DNA from: CAZKBP01 sp964551015
GTDB lineage: Bacteria > Bacteroidota > Bacteroidia > Cytophagales > Microscillaceae
Assembly: GCA_964551015.1 (NCBI GenBank)
Contig: CAZKBP010000003.1
Location: forward strand, 212,718-276,717
Length of the DNA: 64,000 bases
Reading direction: 5' to 3'
Numbering within the stretch: position 1 is the stretch's first letter; each line of letters opens with the position of its first letter. The notes under the pieces were generated by a model. That model was not told where the DNA came from. It saw nothing but the letters and a program-made list of their open reading frames with translations, and ran no database searches. Positions 1 to 8,754 of this stretch are shown in pieces. A program made the translations under genes and the position numbers.

Positions 1-5
1 TACCC

Positions 6-1391
6 ATGGCTAAAAAGAAAAAATCCAATCGCTTACTTAGAAATCTAATTATCGTGGTCGTTATTCTCATCGTTGCTACCTTTGTCGCTCGTCGGGTGGG
101 CTTAATTGGCAAGTCCAAGGCTATGGAAGTAACCATTACCAAAGCATCCAAGGAAGAAATCGTAGAGAAAGTCACCGCTTCGGGCAAAGTGCAACCCGAG
201 GCCGAGGTAAAAATCAGCCCCGATGTCTCGGGCGAAATCACCGAAGTACTCATTGAAGAAGGAGACTCCGTGGTCAAGGGGCAGCTACTCCTCAAGATTC
301 GCCCTGATAATCTGGAGGCCGCCGTAGAAAGTGCCGCCGCCACGGTCAAGTCTCGCAGAGCCAATGTCTCCCAATCAGAGGCCGATTATGCCCAGCGCAA
401 GGCACAACTACTCCAAAGCAAAAACGAATACGAACGCAATAAGGAACTCTATGAGCAGAAAGTGATCTCTCTGGCAGATTTTCAGACCGCAGAAGCAAAT
501 TATCTAGTAGCCAAAGAACAAGCCGCTTCCGCGCAGAAAAGCATAGAGGCTGCTCGCTTCAACTTGGAAAATTCTCAGGCTTTATTGCAGCAGAATCTAG
601 ACAATCTCTCCCGTACCAACGTCTACGCCCCCGTGAGTGGTACGGTCTCCAAACTCAGCGTAGAGAAGGGTGAAAAAGTAGTAGGAACTGCTACCATGGC
701 GGGTACGGAAATGCTGATTATCGCCGATCTTAATAATATGGAAGTGCAGGTGGATGTCAATGAAAATGACATCGTCAAGGTGCGAATCGGTCAGAAAGTT
801 ATCATTGATGTAGATTCTTACAGCAGTACCGGACGTAAATTTGATGGCCTCGTTACCGAAATCGCCAATACGGCCAACGAGACGGCTACCGCTGATGCCG
901 TAACCGAGTTTGAGGTAAAGATTCGCATTCTCAATGAGTCTTACCAAGATTTGATTCGCAAAGGGAGCAAGTTACCGCCTTTCCGCCCGGGCATGACGGC
1001 CTCGGTAGACATTGTCACGGATCGGAAAGAGGGTATCATCACCGTACCCATCGCCGCGGTTACTACGCGCAATGCGACCCAAAACACGAACAAGAAAGGA
1101 TCCAAGCAAAAAGCCACCGCTACCCAGGTCAAGAATACAGATGCGCCCGCCCGTGAAGAAAACGAAATAGAAGAAGTGGTCTTTGTCTACAACGAAGAAA
1201 CGCAGACCGTAGAACAGAGAAAAGTAGAAACGGGCATTAGTGATTTTGAAAATATCGAGGTCACAAAAGGACTCAAACTAGGAGAGCAAGTCGTAACGGG
1301 GCCTTTTAATCTCGTCTCCAAACAACTCAAAGACGGTCAGAAGGTGGCCATCAAAGATGAAAATGCTAAAAGCACGGCCAAAGAAGATTAG
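6..1391 (+). CDS. Efflux transporter periplasmic adaptor subunit (HlyD/MacA type)
   Basis: 461 residues. It would bridge an inner-membrane pump and a TolC-like outer-membrane channel. The order seen is: a basic N-terminus, one membrane anchor (about residues 11-30), a lipoyl-like half domain with the PDVSGEITEV and EEGDSVVKGQ motifs (about 66-98), a long coiled-coil hairpin rich in Ala/Gln/Glu (about 105-205), the returning lipoyl half (VYAPVSGTVSKL), then beta-barrel and membrane-proximal regions. A low-complexity linker with many Thr/Lys/Ala (about 355-390) interrupts the C-terminal domain. The gene begins 6 bases from the window edge, so its probable TolC partner could lie upstream. No pump gene follows, so ABC (MacB) versus RND coupling cannot be decided; the architecture is closer to MacA. 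Confidence 0.9.
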   Translation: MAKKKKSNRLLRNLIIVVVILIVATFVARRVGLIGKSKAMEVTITKASKEEIVEKVTASGKVQPEAEVKISPDVSGEITEVLIEEGDSVVKGQLLLKIRPDNLEAAVESAAATVKSRRANVSQSEADYAQRKAQLLQSKNEYERNKELYEQKVISLADFQTAEANYLVAKEQAASAQKSIEAARFNLENSQALLQQNLDNLSRTNVYAPVSGTVSKLSVEKGEKVVGTATMAGTEMLIIADLNNMEVQVDVNENDIVKVRIGQKVIIDVDSYSSTGRKFDGLVTEIANTANETATADAVTEFEVKIRILNESYQDLIRKGSKLPPFRPGMTASVDIVTDRKEGIITVPIAAVTTRNATQNTNKKGSKQKATATQVKNTDAPAREENEIEEVVFVYNEETQTVEQRKVETGISDFENIEVTKGLKLGEQVVTGPFNLVSKQLKDGQKVAIKDENAKSTAKED

Positions 1392-1652
1392 AAACGCCTA
1401 ATTACTCATCCGAGTGGAATGATCGCCTTAACCAACAGATGCATCAATAACTGATTTGTAAAGAGAACAAAGCTTCCCCCGCCTCGGAGTTTAGTATTCT
1501 GAGAGATTTATTACCATAAGCTTAGGATTTTTTAAAACTCAAAACGCTTCATTTCAGTAAATAGGGTTGAAAGGTAGCTTTCCGCAATGATAGCAAGAGC
1601 ACCTGGTCTCACTAACGCTTACATGTTAGCAAGACGCTCAAATGGATAAAAG

Positions 1653-1675
1653 ATAACTCACAACCCATAACTCAC
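1653..1675 (+). repeat. 7-nt periodic leader directly abutting a start codon
   Basis: Positions 1655-1675 read AACTCAC, AACCCAT, AACTCAC and are followed without a gap by the ATG at 1676. The 7-base spacing seems to continue upstream in a weaker form to about 1605. Related units stand in front of several other genes in the window (23086, 25958, 54157, 18634). Confidence 0.6.
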
Positions 1676-3037
1676 ATGGCAGATTCAGACAAGAACCTAC
1701 GTGCTTACTTTGACAAAATTTTAGAAATCCAAAAGCAACAACAAAGCCGTGAGCTAAGTGAAGCAGAGCTCAAAGAAATCGCGCTGGAGATGGGGCTTTC
1801 TGAAGGTGATTGGCAAGCGGTAGAAAAAACTTTTCAGGATTACTACCAAAGAGGAGAAGGCTTTCTCAAGCATAAAAATTGGGAAGACGCCATTGCCGAG
1901 TTGAAACAAGCCTTGACCCTCAAACCCAGCCACGTGGCTACGCAATATCAAATCGCCCAAGCTTACGAAGGACTTTGGAAAGAACAAAAAAAACAGGAAT
2001 ACAAAGAACTGGCTATTCAGCACGCACGCCAGTGTTTACAGCTCAAAGCCGACCACAGCGGTGCCCTCAAACTCATCAGTGATCTCAAAAGAAACCCGAT
2101 CAAGCTTGCCTCTCCAAGCTCCGCAAATACACGAAAAATCTGGCTACCCGCCGTGGTTGGCCTAAGCTTGCTCTTCGTGGCAGTAACACTAGTACTATTC
2201 TTGAGCCCAAGGTCCTCTTCTAGCACGGTGCAAGTTGAAGTTAAAAAATCTGCCCCTATTGATCCAGATGACAACAGCCCTGCGGTCGATTACACGGAAA
2301 CGGAAGAGACAGGCATGGATACTAACCTGAATGCGATCGCACTTCCAGTTACGCTCGTGAATGACGATAAGTCCAAGGGGCTTGCCTATCAACCCCAGAC
2401 TAGCATTTACACGAAGTATGACAAGAGCTACAACTGTAAGGTGCTTGGCACTATCCGAGTGGATGGCTACGAGATTGACAAACTCAAGATGAAGGTAGAG
2501 TTTTTGGATGCCACGCAAAAACCTATTTTTACCGATTATGTGGATGTGATTAATAATTATTCAGCTGCCGCACGCAATGGAGATCTCATTCCATTCAACT
2601 ATTCCGATTACAAGGACACCGGAAGCTTTCCTGACTTTCGTTCTATCCGGTTATCAGTGTCTTTGATAGAAAGAGAAGAAATGACCGCTGCCTATCAAGC
2701 CTCTCCCAGTAAAACCTTAGTCTGGCCTAACGCAAAACCCGCGAATATGGACTTGGAGCTTAGAGAAAGATTGAGCAGCCGCAATGGTAAATACCAGAAA
2801 CTAGAACTCGCCTTCAAAAATACAGGAACACGCTCTATCAAACACTTACAGGTAGAATTGCAGTGGTTTGCACCGAATGGCGAGATGATCAAATCGGCCA
2901 AATTGTTTGTCTGTACCGATTCTAATCCTAAAATCAAGCCCGGTCAAACGAGAGTCAAACAGGGAACTTGGGACATTTCTGATAAGAAAGGACAACTAGC
3001 CACCAGCTATCAGGTATCGGTGATGCGCTTGGAGTAA
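1676..3037 (+). CDS. TPR-repeat single-pass membrane protein of unknown function
   Basis: 453 residues. About residues 1-50 are a helical acidic region. Residues about 55-140 form TPR-like helices (YYQRGEGFLKHKNWEDAIAE, then LKPSHVATQYQIAQAYEG). A single hydrophobic segment follows at about 153-175 (WLPAVVGLSLLFVAVTLVL). The last 220 residues look beta-rich and lie on the opposite side of the membrane, presumably periplasmic, with two repeated modules that both carry an FxxPNGE/FLDATQKP-type turn. With no signal peptide and one central anchor, the TPR part should be cytoplasmic. The ATG follows directly on three 7-nt repeats. I do not recognise a named family for the C-terminal part. Confidence 0.8.
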   Translation: MADSDKNLRAYFDKILEIQKQQQSRELSEAELKEIALEMGLSEGDWQAVEKTFQDYYQRGEGFLKHKNWEDAIAELKQALTLKPSHVATQYQIAQAYEGLWKEQKKQEYKELAIQHARQCLQLKADHSGALKLISDLKRNPIKLASPSSANTRKIWLPAVVGLSLLFVAVTLVLFLSPRSSSSTVQVEVKKSAPIDPDDNSPAVDYTETEETGMDTNLNAIALPVTLVNDDKSKGLAYQPQTSIYTKYDKSYNCKVLGTIRVDGYEIDKLKMKVEFLDATQKPIFTDYVDVINNYSAAARNGDLIPFNYSDYKDTGSFPDFRSIRLSVSLIEREEMTAAYQASPSKTLVWPNAKPANMDLELRERLSSRNGKYQKLELAFKNTGTRSIKHLQVELQWFAPNGEMIKSAKLFVCTDSNPKIKPGQTRVKQGTWDISDKKGQLATSYQVSVMRLE

Positions 3038-3045
3038 TGGGTTAT

Positions 3046-3177
3046 GGGTTGTGAGTACGCACCAACGCAAGGAAGTTTTGTGAGAAATTCTAACCGTGCG
3101 TACCCAACTATGAAAAATTGCAAAACATCAGGAGTAAAGCACTAGGCAAAGAAAAAATAACTCACAACTCACAACCC
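3046..3177. repeat. 11-bp inverted repeat made of the AACTCAC-type unit between convergent genes
   Basis: GGGTTGTGAGT at 3046-3056 is the exact reverse complement of ACTCACAACCC at 3167-3177. Both arms belong to the 7-nt family (the right arm reads AACTCAC, AACTCAC, AACCCAA). They sit between the 3' ends of the TPR gene and the DUF2911 gene, about 110 bases apart. No T-run follows either arm, so this is not a classical terminator. Confidence 0.5.
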
Positions 3178-3185
3178 AAAACTAC

Positions 3186-3713
3186 TTAGGAGGCAGGTTC
3201 TACTTTGAAGCTTAATTGTAGATTCTCCCACATGTAATCTACTTTTTCTTTATCCACTTCAAAGGTCATTCTTTCTGTGAATTCTTCGGATTCCGTGGGC
3301 TTTACTTTTACTCTCAACACGTCTTTACTTTCATCGTAATCATAGGCTCCCCACTGTTTGGAATCTGTGTTGAAAATGATTGTCCATTCATCTTCATTAG
3401 GAATCGTGAACAAACCGTAGGTGCCCGCGGGTAGTTTTTGGCCTTCAATCATCACATCTTCGCTCACCTCGAAGGTAGTTGCTTCGTTGGCTCCAGTGCG
3501 CCACACATCACCGTAAGGAACCAAGGCTCCCCAGATTTCGCGGTCTTTGACGCCGGGTTGGCTGTAGTTGATGACCACTTCGGCAGAGCCAATTTTACCT
3601 TTGGCTTCGGCAGGAGGGCTAGGACGCTTAGATTTGTCCTCTTGTGCACAAGCTGTAGAAAAAATACAACAAACACTAAAAACAAATAAATAAACACGAA
3701 AAGTAGTTTGCAT
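3186..3713 (-). CDS. DUF2911 domain secreted protein
   Basis: 175 residues. A signal peptide (about 1-23, ending SVCCIFSTACAQ) is followed by a charged linker and a DUF2911 domain. Hallmarks visible are INYSQPGVKDREIWG, VPYGDVWRTGANEAT and AGTYGLFTIP, followed by WTIIFN and a KWGAYDYDE-like segment. The Cys at the cleavage region (TACAQ) could also fit a lipoprotein, but the LAGC-type spacing is weak. The family is widespread in Bacteroidota with no established biochemical function. It is monocistronic as far as the sequence shows. Confidence 0.85.
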   Translation of the reverse strand: MQTTFRVYLFVFSVCCIFSTACAQEDKSKRPSPPAEAKGKIGSAEVVINYSQPGVKDREIWGALVPYGDVWRTGANEATTFEVSEDVMIEGQKLPAGTYGLFTIPNEDEWTIIFNTDSKQWGAYDYDESKDVLRVKVKPTESEEFTERMTFEVDKEKVDYMWENLQLSFKVEPAS

Positions 3714-3735
3714 AGTTTTGTGGATTAATATAAAT

Positions 3736-3743
3736 CAAATTTA
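3736..3743 (-). promoter_or_regulatory. Candidate Bacteroidota -7 element for the DUF2911 gene
   Basis: Read on the minus strand this is TAAATTTG, an exact match to TAnnTTTG, 23 bases before the start codon. No clear TTTG -33 partner is visible at the expected distance, so only the -7 half is supported. Confidence 0.35.
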
Positions 3744-3797
3744 GAGATAGAAACCCATGTGATTTGTTACTGAAATGTTAAAGTAAAAAAATGAAAG

Positions 3798-6251
3798 CTA
3801 CCATTGCCCTCTCAAAGCAATCATCCAATTCTGCCCCGGAGCGACAATTCCTGAAGAATAAGGGCGATATCGCTTGTCCAAGATATTTTCTACTCCCGTG
3901 TTGATTTCCAGAAAAGAAGTGATTTGGAAAGCCGCTTTCAAATGAAGTGTGTACCAAGCTGGCGAAAAAGGATTTCCGTTGGCATCCGTGGCGTAAATTT
4001 GTGGCTTATCTCGCTCCGAAGGAGCCAAGCGATCATAAGGAATTTCACCACTATAATCTCCCGAAAACTCCAGTCTCCATCTCAAGGGAGTCCATACCAA
4101 ACGCGTACTACCAAAAAGCGGTGCCACGTGGCGAACCGCTTCTCCCTCGTCCGTTTCGCCCTGAGTATAAGTCAAGTGAGTTTGTAGGTACAAATTGGGC
4201 AACAGATAAGCTCTCAGACTCGTGCTGAAACCATAAATGCGTGCGCTAGCCGCGTTGACAATCGCTTCGGTCTTGCTCAACTGACCATCGTATAAGATCG
4301 AGTCTTGACCGTTAAAGCGAAAATCCCTCCTTACCATCAAGTCATCTACCTGAGTATAAAAAGTATTTAATTGAATTTCGTGTCCTTGCTGCCAACGCTT
4401 GATAAGTGCCACGTCTAAATTGTAAGCATATTCAGGTTGTAGATTCGGGTTGGGTACTACGACGCTCCCGGGCTCTGAGTCAAAAACTTTGGCTACGTCA
4501 TCTATATTGGGCGCGCGAAAACCCGTGGATAGATTCAAGTTAATTTGCCAATCTGTACGTGGGCGATAAACCATCCCCAGGCTACCATTGAGAGCGGCAT
4601 TGCTGAGGTCAATTTGCTCGAAAGGAAAATCAAAAAAAGCTTCATTTTCGCTCACATCCGCACGGATAAGTACTTGATTAAAGCGCAAACCCGCCGTAAA
4701 GGTAAACTGTTCCTTCCAATTATATTTGTAGCTCGAGTAAACCGCCCAAGAAGCATACTCGGAGCCGTCTGGATAACGTGTAGAAGTACGCTCCTGCTGC
4801 CCATTGCTGATATTCCGTACAAAAGCCGAAGACCCGACTTGATTATAAACCGCCTCTACTCCGTAGAATAAGGCTCCGTGCTGACCAATATCTCGGTCAA
4901 AATCTAAATTAGCCGTGAAAATATCCACCTGCTCGGTACGACTTCTCAAATCGTCTTCTTTGAAACGGCGGTCTTGCCGACTCTCCTCGTAGCTTTGGTA
5001 AGCCAATGTAAATTGCGCTTGGTCAAAAAAAGAGGTAGGGTGAATGTACTGGGCATGCAGACGGTGCATCATCCATTTCTGCGGCCCATAGTACCATTCA
5101 GCAAAGCGCAATTGCCCCTCTCTGCGCTCAATCAAACGATCATAGCGAGGTACATCCGAAGTACGAGAATAATGGAAAGCATACTCGAGGTTTAGGTCAT
5201 CGCGGGGCTGGAAGCGAATCTTTTGTAAGACATTTAATTGGTGGTAGCCAGTGGGGATTTGACGATTTTTGTCCGCGTTGAGCAGAACCGTATCCTGACC
5301 ATGGATTCTATCCACGTATTCAGGTCGGGTATATTCCTCGCGACCTTGGCTTCCCATCCGCAGGTCATCATAATCACTGAAGGAAACACTGCTCAGCCAG
5401 GCCCATTTTTGGCCGGCCAGAGTCCAGTCCAAATGTGCCATTTTTTCACGATTGGCACTGGAAAAGCGAGTTGAGGCATTCCCAGAAAACTCAGCTTGCT
5501 CGCCTGTGGCTAGCTTCGGACGCAGCGTGTGAAAATCCATCACACCTCCCAAGGCATCACTGCCATAAATAACCGAGCCGGGGCCAAACAAAACTTCCGC
5601 TTCCTCGATACTGTTGGCATCCAGAGAAATCACATTTTGCAGATTTCCTCCTCGGAAAATGGCATTGTTCATTCTCACGCCGTCCACGACCAACAAGACG
5701 GAATTAGCTGAAAAGCCGCGGAGCATAGGGCTACCCCCGCCTAGTTGGCTTTTTTGGATAAACACTTCTTTAGAAATGCCCAGCAAATCGGCTGCGGTTT
5801 GTGGATTTTGAAAGGCAATTTCTTCGGACTCTATCCGAGTAATCTTCACGGGGACTTCCTGTGCGTTTTGCTCCCATTTGCTCGCCGAAACTACAATTTC
5901 GTCTAAGTTGGTGTTTTTTTCAAGGAGTGTTACTTGATGGTCTTGTAGCAATAGTTGGGAATAGCTAATGGTACTCGGTTGGTAATTAGGATGTTGAAAA
6001 AAAATGGTGTCTCCTTGCTGAAAATATGCCTGCTTTACTTTTCCCTGCGCATTGCTACTGTAAGCTTTGGTTTTTCCTTGGTTGTAGATGAGCACCCCCA
6101 CGACGGGTAGCCCTTTTTGATCTTGTATCTGGAGGGAAATTTGTGCCTGCAACGACGAGAAAAGCCCCAAGCACCAGAGGAAGAGGCAGAAACTCTTTTT
6201 GATCGGGGCAAGGTCTTTGGAAACCAAGCAAGGGAGAGCAAAAACGGACAT
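3798..6251 (-). CDS. TonB-dependent outer-membrane receptor with carboxypeptidase-like N-domain
   Basis: 817 residues, a normal size for the family. The order is: a hydrophobic signal segment (KKSFCLFLWCLGLFSSLQAQ, preceded by an unusually long 18-residue N-region, so the true start may be a later alternative codon), a carboxypeptidase-regulatory-like beta domain (about 40-110), a plug domain (about 125-245; MLRGFSANSVLLVVDGVRMN and GPGSVIYGSDALGGVM are diagnostic), then a 22-strand-type barrel ending in Trp. The plug motifs and the absence of a SusD partner point to siderophore, haem, metal or vitamin uptake rather than glycan uptake. It starts only 6 bases after the small membrane protein upstream, suggesting co-transcription. 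Confidence 0.93.
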   Translation of the reverse strand: MSVFALPCLVSKDLAPIKKSFCLFLWCLGLFSSLQAQISLQIQDQKGLPVVGVLIYNQGKTKAYSSNAQGKVKQAYFQQGDTIFFQHPNYQPSTISYSQLLLQDHQVTLLEKNTNLDEIVVSASKWEQNAQEVPVKITRIESEEIAFQNPQTAADLLGISKEVFIQKSQLGGGSPMLRGFSANSVLLVVDGVRMNNAIFRGGNLQNVISLDANSIEEAEVLFGPGSVIYGSDALGGVMDFHTLRPKLATGEQAEFSGNASTRFSSANREKMAHLDWTLAGQKWAWLSSVSFSDYDDLRMGSQGREEYTRPEYVDRIHGQDTVLLNADKNRQIPTGYHQLNVLQKIRFQPRDDLNLEYAFHYSRTSDVPRYDRLIERREGQLRFAEWYYGPQKWMMHRLHAQYIHPTSFFDQAQFTLAYQSYEESRQDRRFKEDDLRSRTEQVDIFTANLDFDRDIGQHGALFYGVEAVYNQVGSSAFVRNISNGQQERTSTRYPDGSEYASWAVYSSYKYNWKEQFTFTAGLRFNQVLIRADVSENEAFFDFPFEQIDLSNAALNGSLGMVYRPRTDWQINLNLSTGFRAPNIDDVAKVFDSEPGSVVVPNPNLQPEYAYNLDVALIKRWQQGHEIQLNTFYTQVDDLMVRRDFRFNGQDSILYDGQLSKTEAIVNAASARIYGFSTSLRAYLLPNLYLQTHLTYTQGETDEGEAVRHVAPLFGSTRLVWTPLRWRLEFSGDYSGEIPYDRLAPSERDKPQIYATDANGNPFSPAWYTLHLKAAFQITSFLEINTGVENILDKRYRPYSSGIVAPGQNWMIALRGQW

Positions 6252-6257
6252 AGAGGT

Positions 6258-6620
6258 TTAAATGACAAACTTAGCGAGACGTTCTAATATGACATTGACA
6301 ATCGATAAAAGAATACCAAAAGCAAAAGCCCAAACAAACTTGAAGATATAACCACCGGCAAAAATCGCGAAACCATCTATAAAAAAGGCTACTAACAAAA
6401 CCATCACGGTATTAATGAATAATGGAAATAAACCCAAGGTCAAGATGGTGATCGGAAAGGTAAAAAAACGAATAATGGGCTTGATAAAGACATTAATTGC
6501 CAATAGCGCCAAAGCCGCAATCAAGCCTGATTCCAAGTTTTTGATCGCGATGCCTGGTAATAACCAATCACAGACAAATATTGCCGCGATAAATATGGCT
6601 GCTCGGAACAAAATTTTCAT
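6258..6620 (-). CDS. Phage-holin-family (4-TM) small membrane protein
   Basis: 120 residues with four hydrophobic segments. Typical family features are GIAIKNLESGLIAALALLAIN in the second helix region and the IRFFTFPITILTLGLF stretch followed by FINTVMVLL. This is the PF04020-type family, named after mycobacteriophage holins but common as a chromosomal gene of unknown role in Bacteroidota; there are no phage genes around it. It lies 6 bases upstream of the TonB receptor on the same strand. Confidence 0.85.
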   Translation of the reverse strand: MKILFRAAIFIAAIFVCDWLLPGIAIKNLESGLIAALALLAINVFIKPIIRFFTFPITILTLGLFPLFINTVMVLLVAFFIDGFAIFAGGYIFKFVWAFAFGILLSIVNVILERLAKFVI

Positions 6621-6646
6621 AAATAGCTTTTTATAATAAATAGCTA

Positions 6647-6654
6647 CAAATATA
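6647..6654 (-). promoter_or_regulatory. Candidate -7 promoter element for the holin-like/TonB receptor pair
   Basis: The minus strand reads TATATTTG (TAnnTTTG consensus) 27 bases before the start codon. A TTTG lies about 16 bases further upstream, a little closer than the usual 19-21 spacing. The surroundings are very A+T rich, so chance matches are possible. Confidence 0.4.
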
Positions 6655-6757
6655 AAAATTAATTTGGATTCAAATATTCGCGATTTAGTTTAATCGTGTT
6701 ATTAATCATCGCACTTAGGCAAACGTATTTCTGATATTTACATAACACCTTCATTCC

Positions 6758-7399
6758 ATGAAAGCATTTTTAAAAGTGAGTTTGATCCTGCTCGGCGTTC
6801 TGATGAGCCATTGGGTTTCTGCTCAGTATGTTCCCAAAGAAGAAAGAGAAAAAGAAAAAAGAACCGACAGTACGCAAGTAGAGGCTACCGTCGATACTCC
6901 ACAAAAAACGAAACGATCTAGACCCTCTGAGCTTTCTGATCAGAGCTTTTTTCAACGTCTCACCTTCGGAGGGAACCTAGGCTTTGGCTTTGGTAATCCT
7001 ACTTTTGTTGATATAGCTCCGACCGTGGGTTATCGCTTTACTGACAAATTTACGGCTGGTTTAGGCTTCAATTATCTCTATTATGATTTTGAGCAGCGAT
7101 TCAGCAACGGCACGATTAATATCAATTCTAGCTATTATGGCGGAAGAGTTTACGGTCAATATTTTATTATTGACGAAATCTTTGCTTGGGCAGAATTTGA
7201 AGGACTGAACGTGGAATTTTTCAACACAGACGGGCAAACCGAACGAGAATGGCAGTACGCTCCCTTGATTGGCGGCGGGGCACAAGTACCCATCGGCAAC
7301 CGAGGAGGCATTTATTTTTTGGGACTCTATAATCTCAATCACTCGGATACTTCTTGGCGAGGTACGCCTTGGGTCACACGGGTAGGATTTAACTTCTAG
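6758..7399 (+). CDS. Outer-membrane beta-barrel protein
   Basis: 213 residues. A signal peptide (about 1-22, cut after VSAQ) is followed by a very charged, disordered stretch (KEEREKEKRTDSTQ to about 65) and a small barrel. The alternating pattern GGNLGFGFGNPTFVDIAPTVGYRF, the Tyr-rich strands and the final aromatic residue (RVGFNF) are typical of PorT/OmpW-like barrels inserted by BAM. No enzymatic motif is visible. It is followed by a good terminator, so it is probably monocistronic. Confidence 0.75.
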   Translation: MKAFLKVSLILLGVLMSHWVSAQYVPKEEREKEKRTDSTQVEATVDTPQKTKRSRPSELSDQSFFQRLTFGGNLGFGFGNPTFVDIAPTVGYRFTDKFTAGLGFNYLYYDFEQRFSNGTININSSYYGGRVYGQYFIIDEIFAWAEFEGLNVEFFNTDGQTEREWQYAPLIGGGAQVPIGNRGGIYFLGLYNLNHSDTSWRGTPWVTRVGFNF

Positions 7400-7425
7400 A
7401 AATGTCTTTCTGAAAATATTTAACC

Positions 7426-7460
7426 AAAGCTTCCCTCCTCCAAAATTGGGAAGCTTTTTT
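7426..7460 (+). terminator. Rho-independent terminator
   Basis: AAAGCTTCCC (7426-7435) pairs with GGGAAGCTTT (7448-7457) over a 12-base loop and runs into a T tract. It lies 26 bases after the barrel gene. Confidence 0.8.
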
Positions 7461-7717
7461 CCATTTTGACTCTATAACTTACCCAAGTGCCTCTTTCCTC
7501 AGCTATCATCTACCCTGATTTATATCTGCTAAAAGTATGAAATGGCTCCCTTAGCTCGTGCTTTGGTAGAAATTTTTACAATCCTGAAACTAATCTCCTT
7601 GTTTTGGAGTGCTATTTGAAGGCGTTCTCGTGGAAACATCCTCTCAACCTTACATCTGGTCTGCAATCTCAGTCTTTTATCAATTTTAATTTGACACTAG
7701 ATTAAATACATATTTTT
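7461..7717. other. Intergenic stretch with no recognised feature
   Basis: Between the terminator and the DUF2167 gene I see no ORF, tRNA or convincing promoter. A TTAATTTG at about 7687-7694 misses the TAnnTTTG consensus by one base. Confidence 0.5.
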
Positions 7718-8629
7718 ATGAAGAAGATTCTTTCGATAATCCTCTTCTTAAGCAGCTATTCTGGGATTACTTGTTTAGCACAACCTTCCCTAGATTCAGG
7801 TGCTTTTGACTCTTCTGAAACCATCAGCCCTAGTTATTTTAATGCCCTAGGAAACCGATTTACTTATCAATATGAGCAAGTAGCTCTATTGGACGGAAAG
7901 CTCCTACTGGAAATACCTGCGGGTTTCAAATTCTTAGATCAAGCACAAAGTGAGTACGTGCTTCATGATTTGTGGGCTAATCCAAAAGCTCTCCGGACGC
8001 TGGGCATGCTTTTTCCCGAAGATCAGGAACCCACTGATCCTAGCAGTTGGGCTTTCAATCTGAATTATGAAGAAATAGGTTATTTAGACGACCAATTAGA
8101 AGCAGAACTTGCCGTGGATCAACTACTCGAACGGATGCAAAATAGCGTAGCCAAAGCTAACCTTTATCGGGAAGAAAAAGGCTATCCAGCCCTTAATCTG
8201 CTCGGCTGGGTGGCGCCCCCCCGCTACGACTCAGAACGCAAAGTACTTAGCTGGGCTAAGAAAATCCAGTTTGGAGCAGAGCAATCCCCGACTCTAAACT
8301 ATGATATCCGCTTGCTAGGGCGTGAAGGGGTTCTCAGTTTGCACGCCATTGCTCCTCTAGATTATTTAGAGAGGGTCAAGAAGTACATTCCTGCTGTTAT
8401 CCAGAGTGTTAGCTTTACCAAAGGAAATCGATACGAAGATTTTGATCCCCAAGTGGATGTTCGCTCTCACTACCGCCTCGCCGATCTCATTACGGGTGAG
8501 GCCGAAGTCGAGGCCAATTTTTGGTCAGAATTGGCTAAGTTTAGTAACTTTTTCGTGTTTGGTATTGCGGCCGTGGGCGGCTTGATTTGGCGCTTCGTAA
8601 CGGGCAAAAAACAATCTGAGGAAGTGTAG
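7718..8629 (+). CDS. DUF2167 family membrane protein
   Basis: 303 residues. A signal peptide (about 1-21, LSSYSGITCLAQ) is followed by an extracytoplasmic domain with the family signatures VALLDGKLLLEIPAGFKFLD, WAFNLNYEEIGYLDD and LLGWVAPPRYDSERKVLSWAK (the last is the most characteristic). A single C-terminal transmembrane helix (about 270-293, FFVFGIAAVGGLIWRFV) precedes a short basic tail. Function is unknown across the family; it is usually an inner-membrane protein facing the periplasm. No operon partner is visible. Confidence 0.88.
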   Translation: MKKILSIILFLSSYSGITCLAQPSLDSGAFDSSETISPSYFNALGNRFTYQYEQVALLDGKLLLEIPAGFKFLDQAQSEYVLHDLWANPKALRTLGMLFPEDQEPTDPSSWAFNLNYEEIGYLDDQLEAELAVDQLLERMQNSVAKANLYREEKGYPALNLLGWVAPPRYDSERKVLSWAKKIQFGAEQSPTLNYDIRLLGREGVLSLHAIAPLDYLERVKKYIPAVIQSVSFTKGNRYEDFDPQVDVRSHYRLADLITGEAEVEANFWSELAKFSNFFVFGIAAVGGLIWRFVTGKKQSEEV

Positions 8630-8754
8630 AGCGCTAAGGTGGTCAATGCTCAATTGATTTGCCAAATTCCGCTCTCGTTTTGAAAAGATCAAAAACGCTC
8701 AACCAAATACTTAAACTGATAGCAGTCAGAACCAAGAGTAACCCTGAAATAAAT

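Noticed and set aside
6258..6620. Prophage, suggested by the holin-like name
   Set aside because: The family is a common chromosomal membrane protein and no phage structural, lysis or integrase gene is nearby.
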